From: Pseudomonas sp. B21-015
GTDB taxonomy: Bacteria > Pseudomonadota > Gammaproteobacteria > Pseudomonadales > Pseudomonadaceae
DNA: 64,000 nt
Direction: 5' to 3'
Assembly: GCF_024749285.1 (NCBI RefSeq)
Contig: NZ_CP087196.1
Coordinates: 5,022,001 to 5,086,000 of the forward strand
How positions within the stretch are numbered: position 1 is the stretch's first letter; every line of letters starts with the position of its first letter. This document shows, piece after piece, positions 44,196 to 53,869 of this stretch. The notes under the pieces were generated by a model, which was not told the DNA's origin, searched no databases, and saw only the letters and a program-made list of their open reading frames with translations. The position numbers were made by a program, and so were the translations under genes.

Positions 44196-44834
44196 TCAAG
44201 CCTTGTTCGTCACCAGCCCCGGCAGCGCGTGTACCAGGGCATTGATGGCGAAACCGATGAACATCAGCCCGCACAACCGGGTGATCGCCAGTTCATGGCG
44301 CTGATACAAGGTGCGCACCTGTTGCGCACCGACAATACCGATGAGAATAGCGTAGGCCATAAGGCCACCGACGAAGCTCAGGATGATCAGCCATGGCAGC
44401 ATTGACCAATGCAGCAATTCTGCACGGCTGGACAGCAGCGCAGTAAAGGTCGCCACCGCCACCGGATAGGCCTTGGGGTTGGTCAGGCCGAACACAATGC
44501 CGTGCCAGAACGGCTGCCGCGCCGGGCCTTGAGGAGACTCGGTACTGGCGCGGCGAGCGCGAACCGCGCGCAGGCCAAGCCAGAACAGGTAGAGCCCGCT
44601 GAGCACACCCAGCACATCGAACGCGGCGCTGCCGATTTCCCGCGCGCCGACAATTGCGATCAGCGCAGTGCTGCACCAGACCACATCGCCCAGCAAATGC
44701 CCGCACAGAAACCCCGCTCCGGCCCGCCGCCCGCGTGCCGCGCCGATGCCGAACACCGCCAGCACCCCCGGCCCCGGCGTGATGCCATAAATGAAGCCCG
44801 AGGCGAGAACGGCCATTAGCAGCGATGGGGTCAT
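44196..44834 (-). CDS. LysE/RhtB-family amino acid exporter
   Basis: A 212-residue inner-membrane protein with six hydrophobic helices and the LysE/RhtB start FIYGITPGPGVLAVFGIGAA followed by GLYLFWLGLRAVRARR. Such proteins export amino acids or homoserine lactones by proton exchange. AGGA precedes the ATG. The 3' neighbour is the cyclase gene on the same strand, with a 103-base gap. No LysR regulator is adjacent. Confidence 0.85.
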   Translation of the reverse strand: MTPSLLMAVLASGFIYGITPGPGVLAVFGIGAARGRRAGAGFLCGHLLGDVVWCSTALIAIVGAREIGSAAFDVLGVLSGLYLFWLGLRAVRARRASTESPQGPARQPFWHGIVFGLTNPKAYPVAVATFTALLSSRAELLHWSMLPWLIILSFVGGLMAYAILIGIVGAQQVRTLYQRHELAITRLCGLMFIGFAINALVHALPGLVTNKA

Positions 44835-44899
44835 TGGAAGTCCTTTTGAAACGCTTGGGGTGAATGCACGCCAGTCTATCTCAGTGCCCGGAACATCGA

Positions 44900-45009
44900 C
44901 TCACTGATCGTCGAAGAACGTCATCCCCGCATACGGCCGTTGCCGACAAGCCGCCAGCCGCGACGCCAGATCCCCGACATGCGCCTCAAGCTTGTGCCCG
45001 TCCGGGCGA
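44900..45009 (-). pseudogene. fosA C-terminal remnant
   Basis: The minus strand ends with [20 protein letters not shown] then [14 protein letters not shown] and a stop at 44900-44902. This is the C-terminal end of FosA, the glutathione transferase that inactivates fosfomycin (PDGHKLE holds a metal-ligand Glu region). Upstream of about 45009 the homology stops. The rest of the gene is missing, so it cannot be functional. Confidence 0.75.
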
Positions 45010-45166
45010 GAGTCAGGGTGGTTGAGGCCGGTCAGCATGGATTGGGTTACCTTGAGTCGCTCTGGCGGGTTCCGAACGGAGCGTACAACTTAAATGCCCT
45101 TGAGCGTAGAGCTGCTGGGGCTTTGTTGGCTGTGAGTCAGTCTTCGCGAGCAAACCCGCCACACAT

Positions 45167-45949
45167 TTGATTTGTGGTGCACCGAATATCGAATCCGGCA
45201 CAAATCTGGGTATCGGCCAATACCTGGGGTCGATCATCCTGCAGGTGCTGGGCTGGTCGGCGATTTTCTGCGTGTTGGGTGGTGTGAGCCTGTTGATGGC
45301 GGTGGTGGTGGCGCGGGTCACGTTCCCGGTACTGGCAGAAGAGAACACACCGTCATCCGCCTGGACGAGCTACTGGCACATTCTGCGTCATCGGGCCTTC
45401 CTGCTGCCGGCCCTCGCCGGTGGTCTGGGGTACGGGGTGATCGTCGCGTTCAACACGGCGGCTCCGCTGATTCTGCAAGGCGCCTTCAACTGGTCGGCAG
45501 TGGAATACGGATTGTTGGGCTGGCCAATCAGCGCGGCCTATTTTCTCGGGGCTGTGGCGGTCAATCGCTTTGTGCTGCGCACGGGTCAGCGCCAACTGAT
45601 GGCGGCGGGCGTTGGACTGATGCTGGTCGGCAGCGCAGTCATGTTGCTGGGGAGCATCGCCGGCACTTCAATAGCGCTGCTGTTCTGGTTGCCCTATTGT
45701 TTTGCGGTGTTTGGCCAGTCGCTGAATTACCCGATCAGCCTGTCCCTGGCCAATGACGGTTCACCGGTCGGCGGTGCTTATGCGATGGCGTTGAGCGGTT
45801 TCATTCACCAACTGATGGCCGCCGTAATCGGCGGTATCGCCAGCCTGATAGCCAGCCAGCAGGCATGGCCGCTGTCGCTGCTTTGCACCTTGCTGGCCTT
45901 GGGCGCGCTGCTTTGCGCAGTGCTCGCGCCCGGCCGTAGAACCGCTTAG
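45167..45949 (+). pseudogene. MFS transporter lacking its N-terminal part
   Basis: A 260-residue frame encoding only the rear two thirds of a Bcr/CflA-type drug efflux protein (normally about 400 residues). Homology starts at about 45200 with IGQYLGSIILQVLGWSAIFC, corresponding to the end of helix 5, and runs to the C-terminus with seven hydrophobic helices. The sequence before it is unrelated. It meets the truncated fosA piece, so a deletion joined them. It overlaps the convergent yiaY gene end by four bases. Confidence 0.75.
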
Positions 45950-47094
45950 AACGCGCTGCGGAAAATCTCCTCGATCTGCCGCTGATCCGCCGGCCGTGGA
46001 TTGGTCAGTCCGCAGGCATCTTTCAGGGCATTGCTGGCGAGAACCGGGATGTCGTTGAGCCTGGCACCGAGTTCACGCAAACCGGCGGGAATGTCCACAT
46101 CCCTGGCCAGGCCGCGAATGGCCGCGATCGCTGCTTGCGCACCCTCTTCCGGGCGGAACCCACGAATGTCGGCGCCCATTGCCCGGGCCACATCGGTCAG
46201 ACGATCGGCACACACCAACGCATTGAAGCTTTGCACATGAGGCAGCAGCACCGCGTTGCACACGCCATGGGGCAAGTCGTAAAACCCGCCCAACTGGTGC
46301 GCCATGGCATGGACATAGCCCAGGGACGCATTGTTGAACGCCATCCCGGCGAGGAACTGCGCGTAAGCCATGTTTTCCCGCGCGATCATGTCACTGCCGT
46401 CCTGTACGGCCAGGCGCAGATTATGGCTGATCAACGTGATGGCTTTCAGCGCACAGGCATCGGTAATCGGGTTGGCCGCCGTGGAAACGTAGGCTTCGAT
46501 GGCGTGGGTCAGTGCATCCATGCCGGTGGCGGCGGTCAGGCCCTTGGGCATGGCGACCATCAGCGCCGGGTCGTTGACTGATAGCAGCGGCGTAACGTTG
46601 CGGTCGACAATGGCCATTTTAACGTGACGGGATTCGTCGGTGATGATGCAAAAGCGGGTCATCTCGCTGGCGGTGCCGGCGGTGGTGTTGATCGCGATCA
46701 GCGGTAGTTGGGGTTTGGTCGACTGGTCGACACCTTCGTAGTCACGAATCGTCCCGCCGTTAGTGGCACACAAGGCGATGCCCTTGGCGCAGTCGTGAGG
46801 CGAACCGCCGCCCAGAGACACCACGAAATCACAGCGACTTTCCTTGAGCAAGCCCAGGCCACGCTCGACGTTGGCGATGCTCGGATTCGGCTTGGCACCG
46901 TCGAAGATCACCGAATCGATGTCCTGCAGCGCCAGTTTCCCGGCAATCATCTTCGCCACGCCCGCCTCGGCCAGCCCGATGTCGGTGACGATCAACGCCT
47001 TGCGAAAACCATACTTCCCAATGGCGTCCATGGCTTCGTCGAGGCAACCGGAGCCCATGATGTTCACGGCAGGGATGAAAAACGTACTACTCAT
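45946..47094 (-). CDS. yiaY: Iron-containing alcohol dehydrogenase
   Basis: A 382-residue NAD-dependent enzyme of the Fe-ADH family that interconverts alcohols and aldehydes. The NAD site [15 protein letters not shown] (about 95-110) and the metal ligands in [14 protein letters not shown] and [20 protein letters not shown] (His and Asp residues) are all present. The ATG at 47094 has GGAG eight bases upstream; a start 12 codons earlier is less likely. Single gene with a convergent neighbour. Confidence 0.9.
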   Translation of the reverse strand: MSSTFFIPAVNIMGSGCLDEAMDAIGKYGFRKALIVTDIGLAEAGVAKMIAGKLALQDIDSVIFDGAKPNPSIANVERGLGLLKESRCDFVVSLGGGSPHDCAKGIALCATNGGTIRDYEGVDQSTKPQLPLIAINTTAGTASEMTRFCIITDESRHVKMAIVDRNVTPLLSVNDPALMVAMPKGLTAATGMDALTHAIEAYVSTAANPITDACALKAITLISHNLRLAVQDGSDMIARENMAYAQFLAGMAFNNASLGYVHAMAHQLGGFYDLPHGVCNAVLLPHVQSFNALVCADRLTDVARAMGADIRGFRPEEGAQAAIAAIRGLARDVDIPAGLRELGARLNDIPVLASNALKDACGLTNPRPADQRQIEEIFRSAF

Positions 47095-47250
47095 GAGCGT
47101 GTCTCCTGGCTGAAGCCGAATCAACAGCACCGATCCGGCGGGTGCGCACAGGATCGACCCATTAGTCGTGCGGTAACTTGATCTGGCTCAAGTCCGGGTC
47201 GTGATAAAGTCGCCGTCCATCAGACCTTTTGCTTTGAGACAACGAACGCA

Positions 47251-48270
47251 ATGACCGATTTCCAGGATGTCGATGCCCAACTTGAAGACTGGAACGCCTT
47301 GCGCACCACCGCCTCGTTCGGCGGCTTGTTAGTGGGTAACGGCGCCAGCCGCGCAGTGTGGGACGACTTCGGCTACGACTCGCTGTTCGAAAACGCCCGC
47401 ACTGTCGAAGAAAAGCCTCTGAGCCAATCCGAACTGAGCGTGTTCGACGCGATGCAGACGCGCAGTTTCGAGCAGGTTCTCAGCGCGCTGAAAACCACCA
47501 GCCGCGTGAACAAGGCATTGGCCGTCAGCTCTGCCGCACCGCGTAATCGCTATTACGCGATCAAGGAAGCGCTGATCAACACCGTGCATGCAATACACAT
47601 CCCGTGGCGGTTGGTGAAGGCTTCGACGCTGGTGACGATCAACCAGGAACTGGGCAGCTATCGGACGGTGTTCACCACCAATTACGACCTGCTCAACTAT
47701 TGGGCGATTCAGCACCGGCCGGACGTCATTACCGATCTGTTCCAGGGCACCGAGCCACGTTTTGATCTGAGCCTCACCGCAACGGACAAAACCCGGCTGC
47801 TGTACCTGCACGGCGGTCTGCATCTGGTGCGCAATCAGGACGGCACGGCGCGCAAACTGATGTCGACCGAGGGCACGTTGCTCGGCAGTTTCGCGATCAA
47901 CAATACGATCAAGACCCTCGACGACGTGCCGCTGTTCGTCAACGAAGGCCCGGTTCAAGACAAGCTCAAGACCATTCGCAGCTCGGATTACCTGTCGTTC
48001 TGCTACGACCAATTACTCGGCCATGCCGACGGGTTGTGTATCTTCGGGCATGCCCTTGGCGAGCAGGACAGTCACATCATTCATGCGTTGCGCCAGGCGA
48101 AGCCGAAGACAGTGGCGATCTCGATTTATCCACGCAGCAAGGCGTTCATCCAGCATCAGAAGCGGCATTACGCGAAGGTGTTTGAGGGGACGGGTGTGGA
48201 GTTGCGGTTTTTTGATTCGAAGACGCATGCACTCGGTAGTCCGAAATTATCCGTTCCGGTCGAAGCTTAG
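47251..48270 (+). CDS. DUF4917 SIR2-like protein
   Basis: A 339-residue protein of the DUF4917 family, which has a SIR2-like Rossmann fold. GLLVGNGASRAVWDDFGYDS is the nucleotide-binding loop; later TTNYDLLNYW, LLYLHGGLH and CIFGHALGEQDSHII are the conserved pocket and catalytic-His segments. Relatives of the SIR2 superfamily degrade NAD in phage defence, but this family also occurs as a lone core gene in Pseudomonas, and no partner is seen here. Confidence 0.8.
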   Translation: MTDFQDVDAQLEDWNALRTTASFGGLLVGNGASRAVWDDFGYDSLFENARTVEEKPLSQSELSVFDAMQTRSFEQVLSALKTTSRVNKALAVSSAAPRNRYYAIKEALINTVHAIHIPWRLVKASTLVTINQELGSYRTVFTTNYDLLNYWAIQHRPDVITDLFQGTEPRFDLSLTATDKTRLLYLHGGLHLVRNQDGTARKLMSTEGTLLGSFAINNTIKTLDDVPLFVNEGPVQDKLKTIRSSDYLSFCYDQLLGHADGLCIFGHALGEQDSHIIHALRQAKPKTVAISIYPRSKAFIQHQKRHYAKVFEGTGVELRFFDSKTHALGSPKLSVPVEA

Positions 48271-48356
48271 CGGCGACGGGGCCAACGCCTTCGCGAGCGG
48301 TGTACGCCAAGCCCGCTCCCACACTGGATGGGTATCGGGCTTAGCAAACGGCAGGG

Positions 48357-48701
48357 TCAGAGCACCGGCAAGGTCTTGTCCTTGATCACCGTGGTCGGGC
48401 CGTTGGCCTTGACGCTGGCGATGCCTTTATCCCTCGCTGCATCGGAGGAGTAGGACTCGCTGCTGCCGATGACCTGATGGTTGGCAGCCTTGAGGTTGAA
48501 GTAAGGATGACCGTCCTTGGTGTTTTTTTTCTCGTAGCGTTCGTCCAGCGGGCTGTTGGCCTGAACCGAGGCGATACCGCTGTCGGCCGCACCGCGCGTG
48601 GTGTACAGCTCGCTGACCAGAATGGTTTCGGCGTTGGCCGCTTTCAATACAAACTTGAATTGACCGTTGCTGGTTTTGCTCACTTCGTACCATCCAGACA
48701 T
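48357..48701 (-). CDS. YegP-like protein with two DUF1508 repeats
   Basis: A 114-residue protein made of two tandem DUF1508 units of about 50 residues: GWYEVSKTSNGQFKFVLKAA...GIASVQANSP and DGHPYFNLKAANHQVIGSSE...GIASVKANGP. The ATG at 48701 has AAGGAG upstream; a longer frame reaching 48884 reads into an intergenic REP repeat and is not credible. Cytoplasmic, function unknown. Confidence 0.85.
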   Translation of the reverse strand: MSGWYEVSKTSNGQFKFVLKAANAETILVSELYTTRGAADSGIASVQANSPLDERYEKKNTKDGHPYFNLKAANHQVIGSSESYSSDAARDKGIASVKANGPTTVIKDKTLPVL

Positions 48702-48772
48702 GCTTGTTCTCCTTGGCGATTGAGAGGTTGCGCGCTTCAGAGTAAAGACCAAGCCGGGATTTCTGTCGCCTG

Positions 48773-48872
48773 TACCGGCCTCTTCGCGGGCAAGCCCGTT
48801 CCCACAGTTGACCGAGTTGTTCAGAAGGTGCGGTCTGATGTGGGAGCGGGATTGCCCGCGAAGAGGCCGGTA
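48773..48872. repeat. REP-type inverted repeat
   Basis: Arms taccggcctcttcgcgggca... and ...tgcccgcgaagaggccggta enclose a spacer of about 50 bases. Common Pseudomonas intergenic element between two minus-strand genes. Confidence 0.75.
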
Positions 48873-48891
48873 AGGTCTAAACAAAACCGTC

Positions 48892-49197
48892 CTATTTCAC
48901 CACCGCCCGCACCACCGACAACTCAGGTGCCTGCACCCGACGCTGGCTCAAATAGCGCATGCAACTGACCCGCAAGAACGAGGCGAAATTCACCACTTCG
49001 CCGCGGTAGTCCATCACCTCTTCATACAACTTGGCGATCAACTGATTGGTCGTCATACCGTCGACCTCGGCGATTTCGCTGAGAATGTCCCAGAACTGAT
49101 TCTCCAGCCGCAGGGTGGTCACCACCCCGCAGATGCGCAGCGAGCGGGAGCGCGATTCGTAGAGTATCGGATCGGCTTTGACATAGAGCTCGCACAT
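48892..49197 (-). CDS. Ribbon-helix-helix protein
   Basis: A 101-residue protein. ICGVVTTLRLENQFWDILSE with IAEVDGMTTNQLIAKLYEEV reads as a ribbon-helix-helix fold (beta strand and two helices) of the RHH-4 type. A basic C-terminal stretch follows. The ATG at 49197 has GAGG upstream. It lies 14 bases after the PfpI-type gene on the same strand, so they are probably co-transcribed. Confidence 0.75.
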   Translation of the reverse strand: MCELYVKADPILYESRSRSLRICGVVTTLRLENQFWDILSEIAEVDGMTTNQLIAKLYEEVMDYRGEVVNFASFLRVSCMRYLSQRRVQAPELSVVRAVVK

Positions 49198-49211
49198 GAA
49201 CAGGTCCCTCG

Positions 49212-49793
49212 TTACAGCGTGATTTTGGTACCCAGCAACCCGAGGAAACCGGCCAGCCAGCTCGGGTGCGCCGGCCAGGCCGGAGCAGTGGCCAGATTGC
49301 CTTGAACGTGGCCTTCCGTCACTGGGATATCGATGTACGTGCCACCAGCCAGGCGCACTTCCGGGGCACAGGCCGGGTAGGCGCTGCACTCGCGACCTTC
49401 AAGAATGCCTGCGGCGGCGAGCAATTGCGCGCCGTGACACACGGCGGCGATCGGTTTGCCGGCCTTGTCGAACGCTCGCACCAGGTCCAGGACTTTTTCG
49501 TTCAGGCGCAGGTACTCCGGTGCACGACCGCCCGGCACCAACAGCGCGTCGTAGTCCGCGGCGTCGACTTTGGCGAAATCGAAGTTCAAGGCAAACAGGT
49601 GACCGGGTTTCTCGCTGTAGGTCTGGTCGCCTTCGAAGTCATGGATCGCTGTGCGCACGGTCTGACCGGCGGTTTTGTCCGGGCAAACGGCGTGTACCGT
49701 GTGGCCGACCATCAGCAGCGCCTGGAAGGGCACCATCACTTCGTAGTCTTCGACGTAATCGCCGACCAGCATCAGAATTTTTTTAGCCGCCAT
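49212..49793 (-). CDS. DJ-1/PfpI-family protein
   Basis: A 193-residue protein of the DJ-1/PfpI superfamily. The nucleophile elbow [14 protein letters not shown] (Cys about 118) and the preceding [11 protein letters not shown] (Glu/Gly) are present; the start [20 protein letters not shown] is typical. Members act as glyoxalase-type or protein-repair enzymes or as chaperones. GAGGAG precedes the ATG. Confidence 0.85.
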   Translation of the reverse strand: MAAKKILMLVGDYVEDYEVMVPFQALLMVGHTVHAVCPDKTAGQTVRTAIHDFEGDQTYSEKPGHLFALNFDFAKVDAADYDALLVPGGRAPEYLRLNEKVLDLVRAFDKAGKPIAAVCHGAQLLAAAGILEGRECSAYPACAPEVRLAGGTYIDIPVTEGHVQGNLATAPAWPAHPSWLAGFLGLLGTKITL

Positions 49794-49893
49794 GGGGAGG
49801 ACTCCTCTGGAAAATGCGTGGGCATGCAGGAGTATTCAAGGTAGTCCTTATCTGGCGGGGTGGGTAATAACCAGCTACTACGGCGTTATCGTT

Positions 49894-49957
49894 CATCGCG
49901 AGCAGGCTCGCTCCCACATTGGAATGCATTCCCCTGTGTGCGAGCCTGCTCGCGATG
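49894..49957. repeat. REP-type inverted repeat
   Basis: Arms catcgcgagcaggctcg (49894-49910) and cgagcctgctcgcgatg (49941-49957). Classic Pseudomonas REP pair upstream of the EamA gene. Confidence 0.75.
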
Positions 49958-50065
49958 GCGTCCTCAAACTGTACGCCTAACTCTGCGCCTAGCTGTAACA
50001 GCAGCTCACCTCGTGTTTATGGCTAGATAAAGGCTCTTCCGCCACCCTCAATTCTGGTTGCCATC

Positions 50066-50971
50066 ATGTCCTCGCGCGAAAACACTGGCATGGCCCTCGG
50101 CCTGCTCGGTGTCGTTATCTTCAGCCTGACCCTGCCCTTCACACGGATCGTCGTGCAGGAACTCCATCCACTGCTCAACGGCCTCGGCCGTGCGCTGTTT
50201 GCGGCGATTCCGGCAGCACTTTTATTGCTGTGGCGCCGGGAAAAATGGCCCACCTGGAAACAGGTCAAAGGCCTGACGCTGGTGATCGCGGGTGTCATCC
50301 TCGGCTTCCCGGTGCTGTCGGCCTGGGCCATGCAGACGTTGCCCGCCTCCCACGGTGCATTGGTCAACGGCTTGCAACCGCTGTGCGTGGCGCTGTATGC
50401 CGCGTGGCTGTCCCATGAGCGCCCGTCGAAAGCCTTCTGGGCCTGCGCCGCGCTGGGCAGTGCGTTGGTGCTCGGTTATGCATTGATCAGCGGCGCCGGC
50501 AGTATTCAGGCCGGTGACTTGCTGATGCTCGGCGCGATTGCCGTGGGTGGGCTCGGTTATGCCGAAGGCGGCCGGTTGGCCAGGGAGATGGGTGGCTGGC
50601 AGGTGATCTGCTGGGCGCTGGTGCTGTCGACACCGCTGCTGATCGGGCCGGTGGTGTACCTGGCGCTGCAACATCAGGGCGAAATTTCGGCGAAAACCTG
50701 GTGGGCCTTCGGTTACGTCTCGCTGTTTTCGCAGTTCATCGGGTTCTTTGCCTGGTACGCCGGGCTGGCCATGGGCGGCATTGCCCGGGTCAGCCAGATC
50801 CAGTTGCTGCAAATCTTCTTCACGATCGCGTTTTCGGCGTTGTTCTTCGGTGAACATGTCGAGCCGATTACCTGGCTGTTTGCGGCCGGGGTGATCGTGA
50901 CGGTGATGTTGGGGCGCAAGACCGCAATCAAACCCCATGTGGGAGCGAGCCTGCTCGCGAAGGGGGCTTAA
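50066..50971 (+). CDS. EamA-type (DMT) transporter
   Basis: A 301-residue inner-membrane protein with ten helices in two EamA repeats (MALGLLGVVIFSLTLPFTRI... and later GDLLMLGAIAVGGLGYAEGG). DMT transporters export metabolites or amino acids; the substrate is unknown. The last dozen codons (HVGASLLAKGA) lie inside a REP repeat (50938-51027), so the natural C-terminus has been extended or replaced by it. No obvious ribosome site precedes the ATG. Confidence 0.8.
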   Translation: MSSRENTGMALGLLGVVIFSLTLPFTRIVVQELHPLLNGLGRALFAAIPAALLLLWRREKWPTWKQVKGLTLVIAGVILGFPVLSAWAMQTLPASHGALVNGLQPLCVALYAAWLSHERPSKAFWACAALGSALVLGYALISGAGSIQAGDLLMLGAIAVGGLGYAEGGRLAREMGGWQVICWALVLSTPLLIGPVVYLALQHQGEISAKTWWAFGYVSLFSQFIGFFAWYAGLAMGGIARVSQIQLLQIFFTIAFSALFFGEHVEPITWLFAAGVIVTVMLGRKTAIKPHVGASLLAKGA

Positions 50972-51027
50972 CATTCAACACTTATGCCGACAGTTAAGCC
51001 GCCTTCGCGAGCAGGCTCGCTCCCACA
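50938..51027. repeat. REP-type inverted repeat overlapping EamA 3' end
   Basis: Arms tgtgggagcgagcctgctcg... (from 50938) and ...cgagcaggctcgctcccaca (to 51027). It separates the convergent EamA and methyltransferase genes. Confidence 0.75.
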
Positions 51028-51030
51028 GTT

Positions 51031-52245
51031 TTAGAGAAAGCCGTCGGCCCGCAGCAGGGTTTCCAGGCAATGCTCGCTGATGTGGTAGAAATCCTTCAGT
51101 TCCTGAATCTTCACCAACAACTGAGCCGGGTCCACCGGCTCGGCGCGTTTGACCGCCAGAATCATCTTGTTCTTGTTGGTGTGGTCCAGTGAGATGAACT
51201 CGAACACCTTGGTCTCGTAGCCGCAGGCTTCCAGAAACAGTGCACGCAAACTGTCGGTGACCATTTCCGCCTGCTGGCCCAGGTGCAGACCGTATTGCAG
51301 CATCGGCTTGAGCAGCGCCGGGCTCTGGATTTGCAAGCGAATCTGTTTGTGACAGCACGGCGAGCACATGATGATCGAAGCGCCCGAACGAATGCCGGTG
51401 TGAATCGCATAGTCGGTGGCGATGTCGCAGGCGTGTAACGCGATCATCACGTCCAGTTCGCTCGGCGCCACGCTGCGTACATCACCGCATTTGAACACCA
51501 GCCCCGGATGCTCCAGCTTCGCCGCCGCGCTGTTGCACAGGTTGACCATGTCTTCGCGCAACTCGACGCCAGTCACCTCACCTTCGGCTTTCAAGGTGTT
51601 GCGCAGGTAGTCGTGGATCGCGAACGTCAGGTAACCCTTGCCCGAACCGAAATCCGCCACCCGTACCGGTTTGTCCAGCGACAACGGCGACGAGGTCAGC
51701 GCATGGCTGAAGACCTCGATGAACTTGTTGATCTGCTTCCACTTGCGCGACATCGCCGGGATCAGCTCATGCTGCGCGTTGGTCACGCCGAGGTCTTTGA
51801 GGAACGGCCGGCTCAGGTCGAGGAAGCGGTTCTTCTCGCGGTTGTGCTCGGCGGACGGCACTTCGCGCAATTGCTGAGGCTTGCTCTTGAACAGCGAAGA
51901 TTTGCCCTTCTTGCTGTATTCGAGCTGGGCTTCGTCGGTCAATGACAGTAAATGCGCATTTTTGAACGAGACCGGCAACAGTGCGGCGATGGTCGCCACG
52001 CCTTCGGCAAGCGGCAGGTTTTTGGTGATGTCGCGGGTTTTGTAGCGATAGACGAAGGACAGGCATGGCTGATCCTTGACCGTCAGCTGCTTGATGATCA
52101 GCCGCTGCAAATCCGCTTCGCCACCGACGTACTTGGCCAGCACCAGTTTGATGAAAGCATTCTGGTCGAGGCTGGTTTGCAGCAGGTCGATGAACTGGGC
52201 GTGATGATCCGGCGCGAGGCTGGCGGGAGTGGCGGTGACAGACAT
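51031..52245 (-). CDS. SAM-dependent methyltransferase (METTL25/TRM13-like)
   Basis: A 404-residue methyltransferase-domain protein. Motif I is VADFGSGKGYLTFAIHDYL; later VTGVELREDMVNLCN, and a region rich in Cys and His, IALHACDIATDYAIHTGI and IMCSPCCHKQI, which resembles the methyltransferase domain shared with METTL25 and TRM13. That suggests RNA or protein methylation rather than small molecules. The ATG at 52245 (MSVTATPASLAP) is preferred; a start 42 codons earlier gives a non-coding-like N-terminus. Confidence 0.75.
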   Translation of the reverse strand: MSVTATPASLAPDHHAQFIDLLQTSLDQNAFIKLVLAKYVGGEADLQRLIIKQLTVKDQPCLSFVYRYKTRDITKNLPLAEGVATIAALLPVSFKNAHLLSLTDEAQLEYSKKGKSSLFKSKPQQLREVPSAEHNREKNRFLDLSRPFLKDLGVTNAQHELIPAMSRKWKQINKFIEVFSHALTSSPLSLDKPVRVADFGSGKGYLTFAIHDYLRNTLKAEGEVTGVELREDMVNLCNSAAAKLEHPGLVFKCGDVRSVAPSELDVMIALHACDIATDYAIHTGIRSGASIIMCSPCCHKQIRLQIQSPALLKPMLQYGLHLGQQAEMVTDSLRALFLEACGYETKVFEFISLDHTNKNKMILAVKRAEPVDPAQLLVKIQELKDFYHISEHCLETLLRADGFL

Positions 52246-52397
52246 GGGAAAAAACGGCCTCGGGCGGTGCGGATCGGGGAATGGTGGGTATTTTAGGGGG
52301 GATGGCCGTTCGGGACACGCAGTTATTTGCCGAACGGTGCGAATCCTGCGGCGAGTGAGCCCCCTCGCCACAAAAGCGGCTGAAGGCTGCGATCTTT

Positions 52398-53015
52398 TTA
52401 GTTCAACACCACCAACCGATTCGGTAACTCATTGCGCACATGGGTCACCGGCACATGCACCTTGAGCAACTCGCCGCACGCCTCGATGCACGTCACAAAG
52501 CCCTGCAACGTCTGCCCCTGTTTCACCTGTTGCGTGAACGCGGCCACGATCGCATCCCAGTTCTTGTTGTCCAGCCGCTTGGAAATCCCTTCATCCACCA
52601 GAATTTCCACATAGCGCTCGGCCTCGGAGACGAAAATCAGCATGCCGGTGCTGCCCACGGTGTGGTGCAGGTTTTGCTCCAGGAACTGCCGACGCGCCAG
52701 GTTCGACGCCCGCCAGTGACGCACCGAGCGCGGGATCAGGCGCGTGGTGACTTTCGGAATCCGGAACACCAGGCACAACACGATGAAGCTGAGCCATTGC
52801 ACCAGCAACAGGCTGTGCATGGTCAGCCAGCCCGTCAGGTAATGCACGATGCCCGGCACCACCAGCGCCAACAGACTGGCCCAGAGCAGCGGGATGTACG
52901 CGTAATCGTCGGCGCGAGCCGCAAGCACCGTGACCAGTTCGGCGTCGGTGTCGTGCTCGACCCGGGCAATCGCCTCGGCGACTTTGCGTTGTTCGTGTTC
53001 AGTCAGTAATGCCAT
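52398..53015 (-). CDS. TPM-domain membrane protein
   Basis: A 205-residue protein with a TPM (TLP18.3/Psb32/MOLO-1) domain split by membrane helices: MALLTEHEQRKVAEAIARVE at the start, hydrophobic segments at about 40-95, then GMLIFVSEAERYVEILVDEG. TPM domains are thought to act in membrane-protein quality control or as phosphatases. Third gene of a lemA-TPM-TPM operon; the gap to the middle gene is 58 bases. Confidence 0.85.
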   Translation of the reverse strand: MALLTEHEQRKVAEAIARVEHDTDAELVTVLAARADDYAYIPLLWASLLALVVPGIVHYLTGWLTMHSLLLVQWLSFIVLCLVFRIPKVTTRLIPRSVRHWRASNLARRQFLEQNLHHTVGSTGMLIFVSEAERYVEILVDEGISKRLDNKNWDAIVAAFTQQVKQGQTLQGFVTCIEACGELLKVHVPVTHVRNELPNRLVVLN

Positions 53016-53073
53016 GGTTATGAATGCCTGCTCGCTATTATTTTTACCTGCAATGTTATGACCCTCAGTGTTA

Positions 53074-53826
53074 TCACCAACCGCCCGACGAACCGCCGCC
53101 CCCGAAACCGCCCCCGCCGCCGCTGAAGCCCCCGCCGCCATCTCCACTGCCGCTGCCCCCATCAGAGCCGCTGCCGTAGAATATGTCGTCAGACGAGCTT
53201 CGTCCCCTTGAGCCCACTACGCCGAGCATGTTCAGGAACCAGTACGTAATCAAAAAAGGCAATGCCATGATAAAAAGCATACCCACGCCATTGGCAAATA
53301 TCTGGCTAAACGACTCTTCGTCTTCCGGCGGCCCCACGTTCAGCGGGTTGCCACCCAGCACCACCAGCATGGCGGCCACGCCGTCACTGATGCCCTTGCT
53401 GAAATTGCCTGTCTTGAACGAGGGAGTGATCACCTGATTGATGATCACTGAACTCTGGGCATCGGTCAGGCGATCTTCCAGTCCATACCCGACTTCGATG
53501 CGCAACTTGCGGTCGTCACGGGCGACGATCAGCAAGGCACCCGTATTTTTGTCCTTCTGGCCGATGCCCCAGTGGCGTCCCAGCTGATAACCGAAGTCTT
53601 CGATGCTGGCGCCCTGCAGGTTTTCCACAGTGACCACTACCACCTGTTCACCGGTGGCCTTTTCGTGAGCCTGGAGCTGTTGCGTCAATTGCTCGCGCAC
53701 CCCGGGCTCGATCAATCGGGCGTTGTCCACCACCCTTGCGGTCAGTGCCGGAAACGTCAATTCGGCCTGGGCCGTGAGCGCCATGGCGCACAACAATAGC
53801 GCCAGGCCTATTCTAAAAACACGCAT
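53074..53826 (-). CDS. TPM-domain protein, secreted/anchored (YgcG-like)
   Basis: A 250-residue protein with a signal peptide (1-20, ALTAQA), a TPM domain (VVDNARLIEPGVREQLTQQL and later KLRIEVGYGLEDRLTDAQS), a single C-terminal membrane helix (about 180-205) and a Gly/Ser-rich tail (GGGFSGGGGG) as in YgcG proteins. It lies between lemA and a second TPM gene on the same strand, a conserved arrangement in many bacteria. Confidence 0.85.
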   Translation of the reverse strand: MRVFRIGLALLLCAMALTAQAELTFPALTARVVDNARLIEPGVREQLTQQLQAHEKATGEQVVVVTVENLQGASIEDFGYQLGRHWGIGQKDKNTGALLIVARDDRKLRIEVGYGLEDRLTDAQSSVIINQVITPSFKTGNFSKGISDGVAAMLVVLGGNPLNVGPPEDEESFSQIFANGVGMLFIMALPFLITYWFLNMLGVVGSRGRSSSDDIFYGSGSDGGSGSGDGGGGFSGGGGGFGGGGSSGGW

Positions 53827-53869
53827 TGGAACCTCATCCCTGATAACTGTATCGCCGACAGGGCGTTGA

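Noticed and set aside
48702..48884. Longer start for the YegP-like gene
   Set aside because: The extra 61 codons run into a REP repeat, while the ATG at 48701 has AAGGAG directly upstream.
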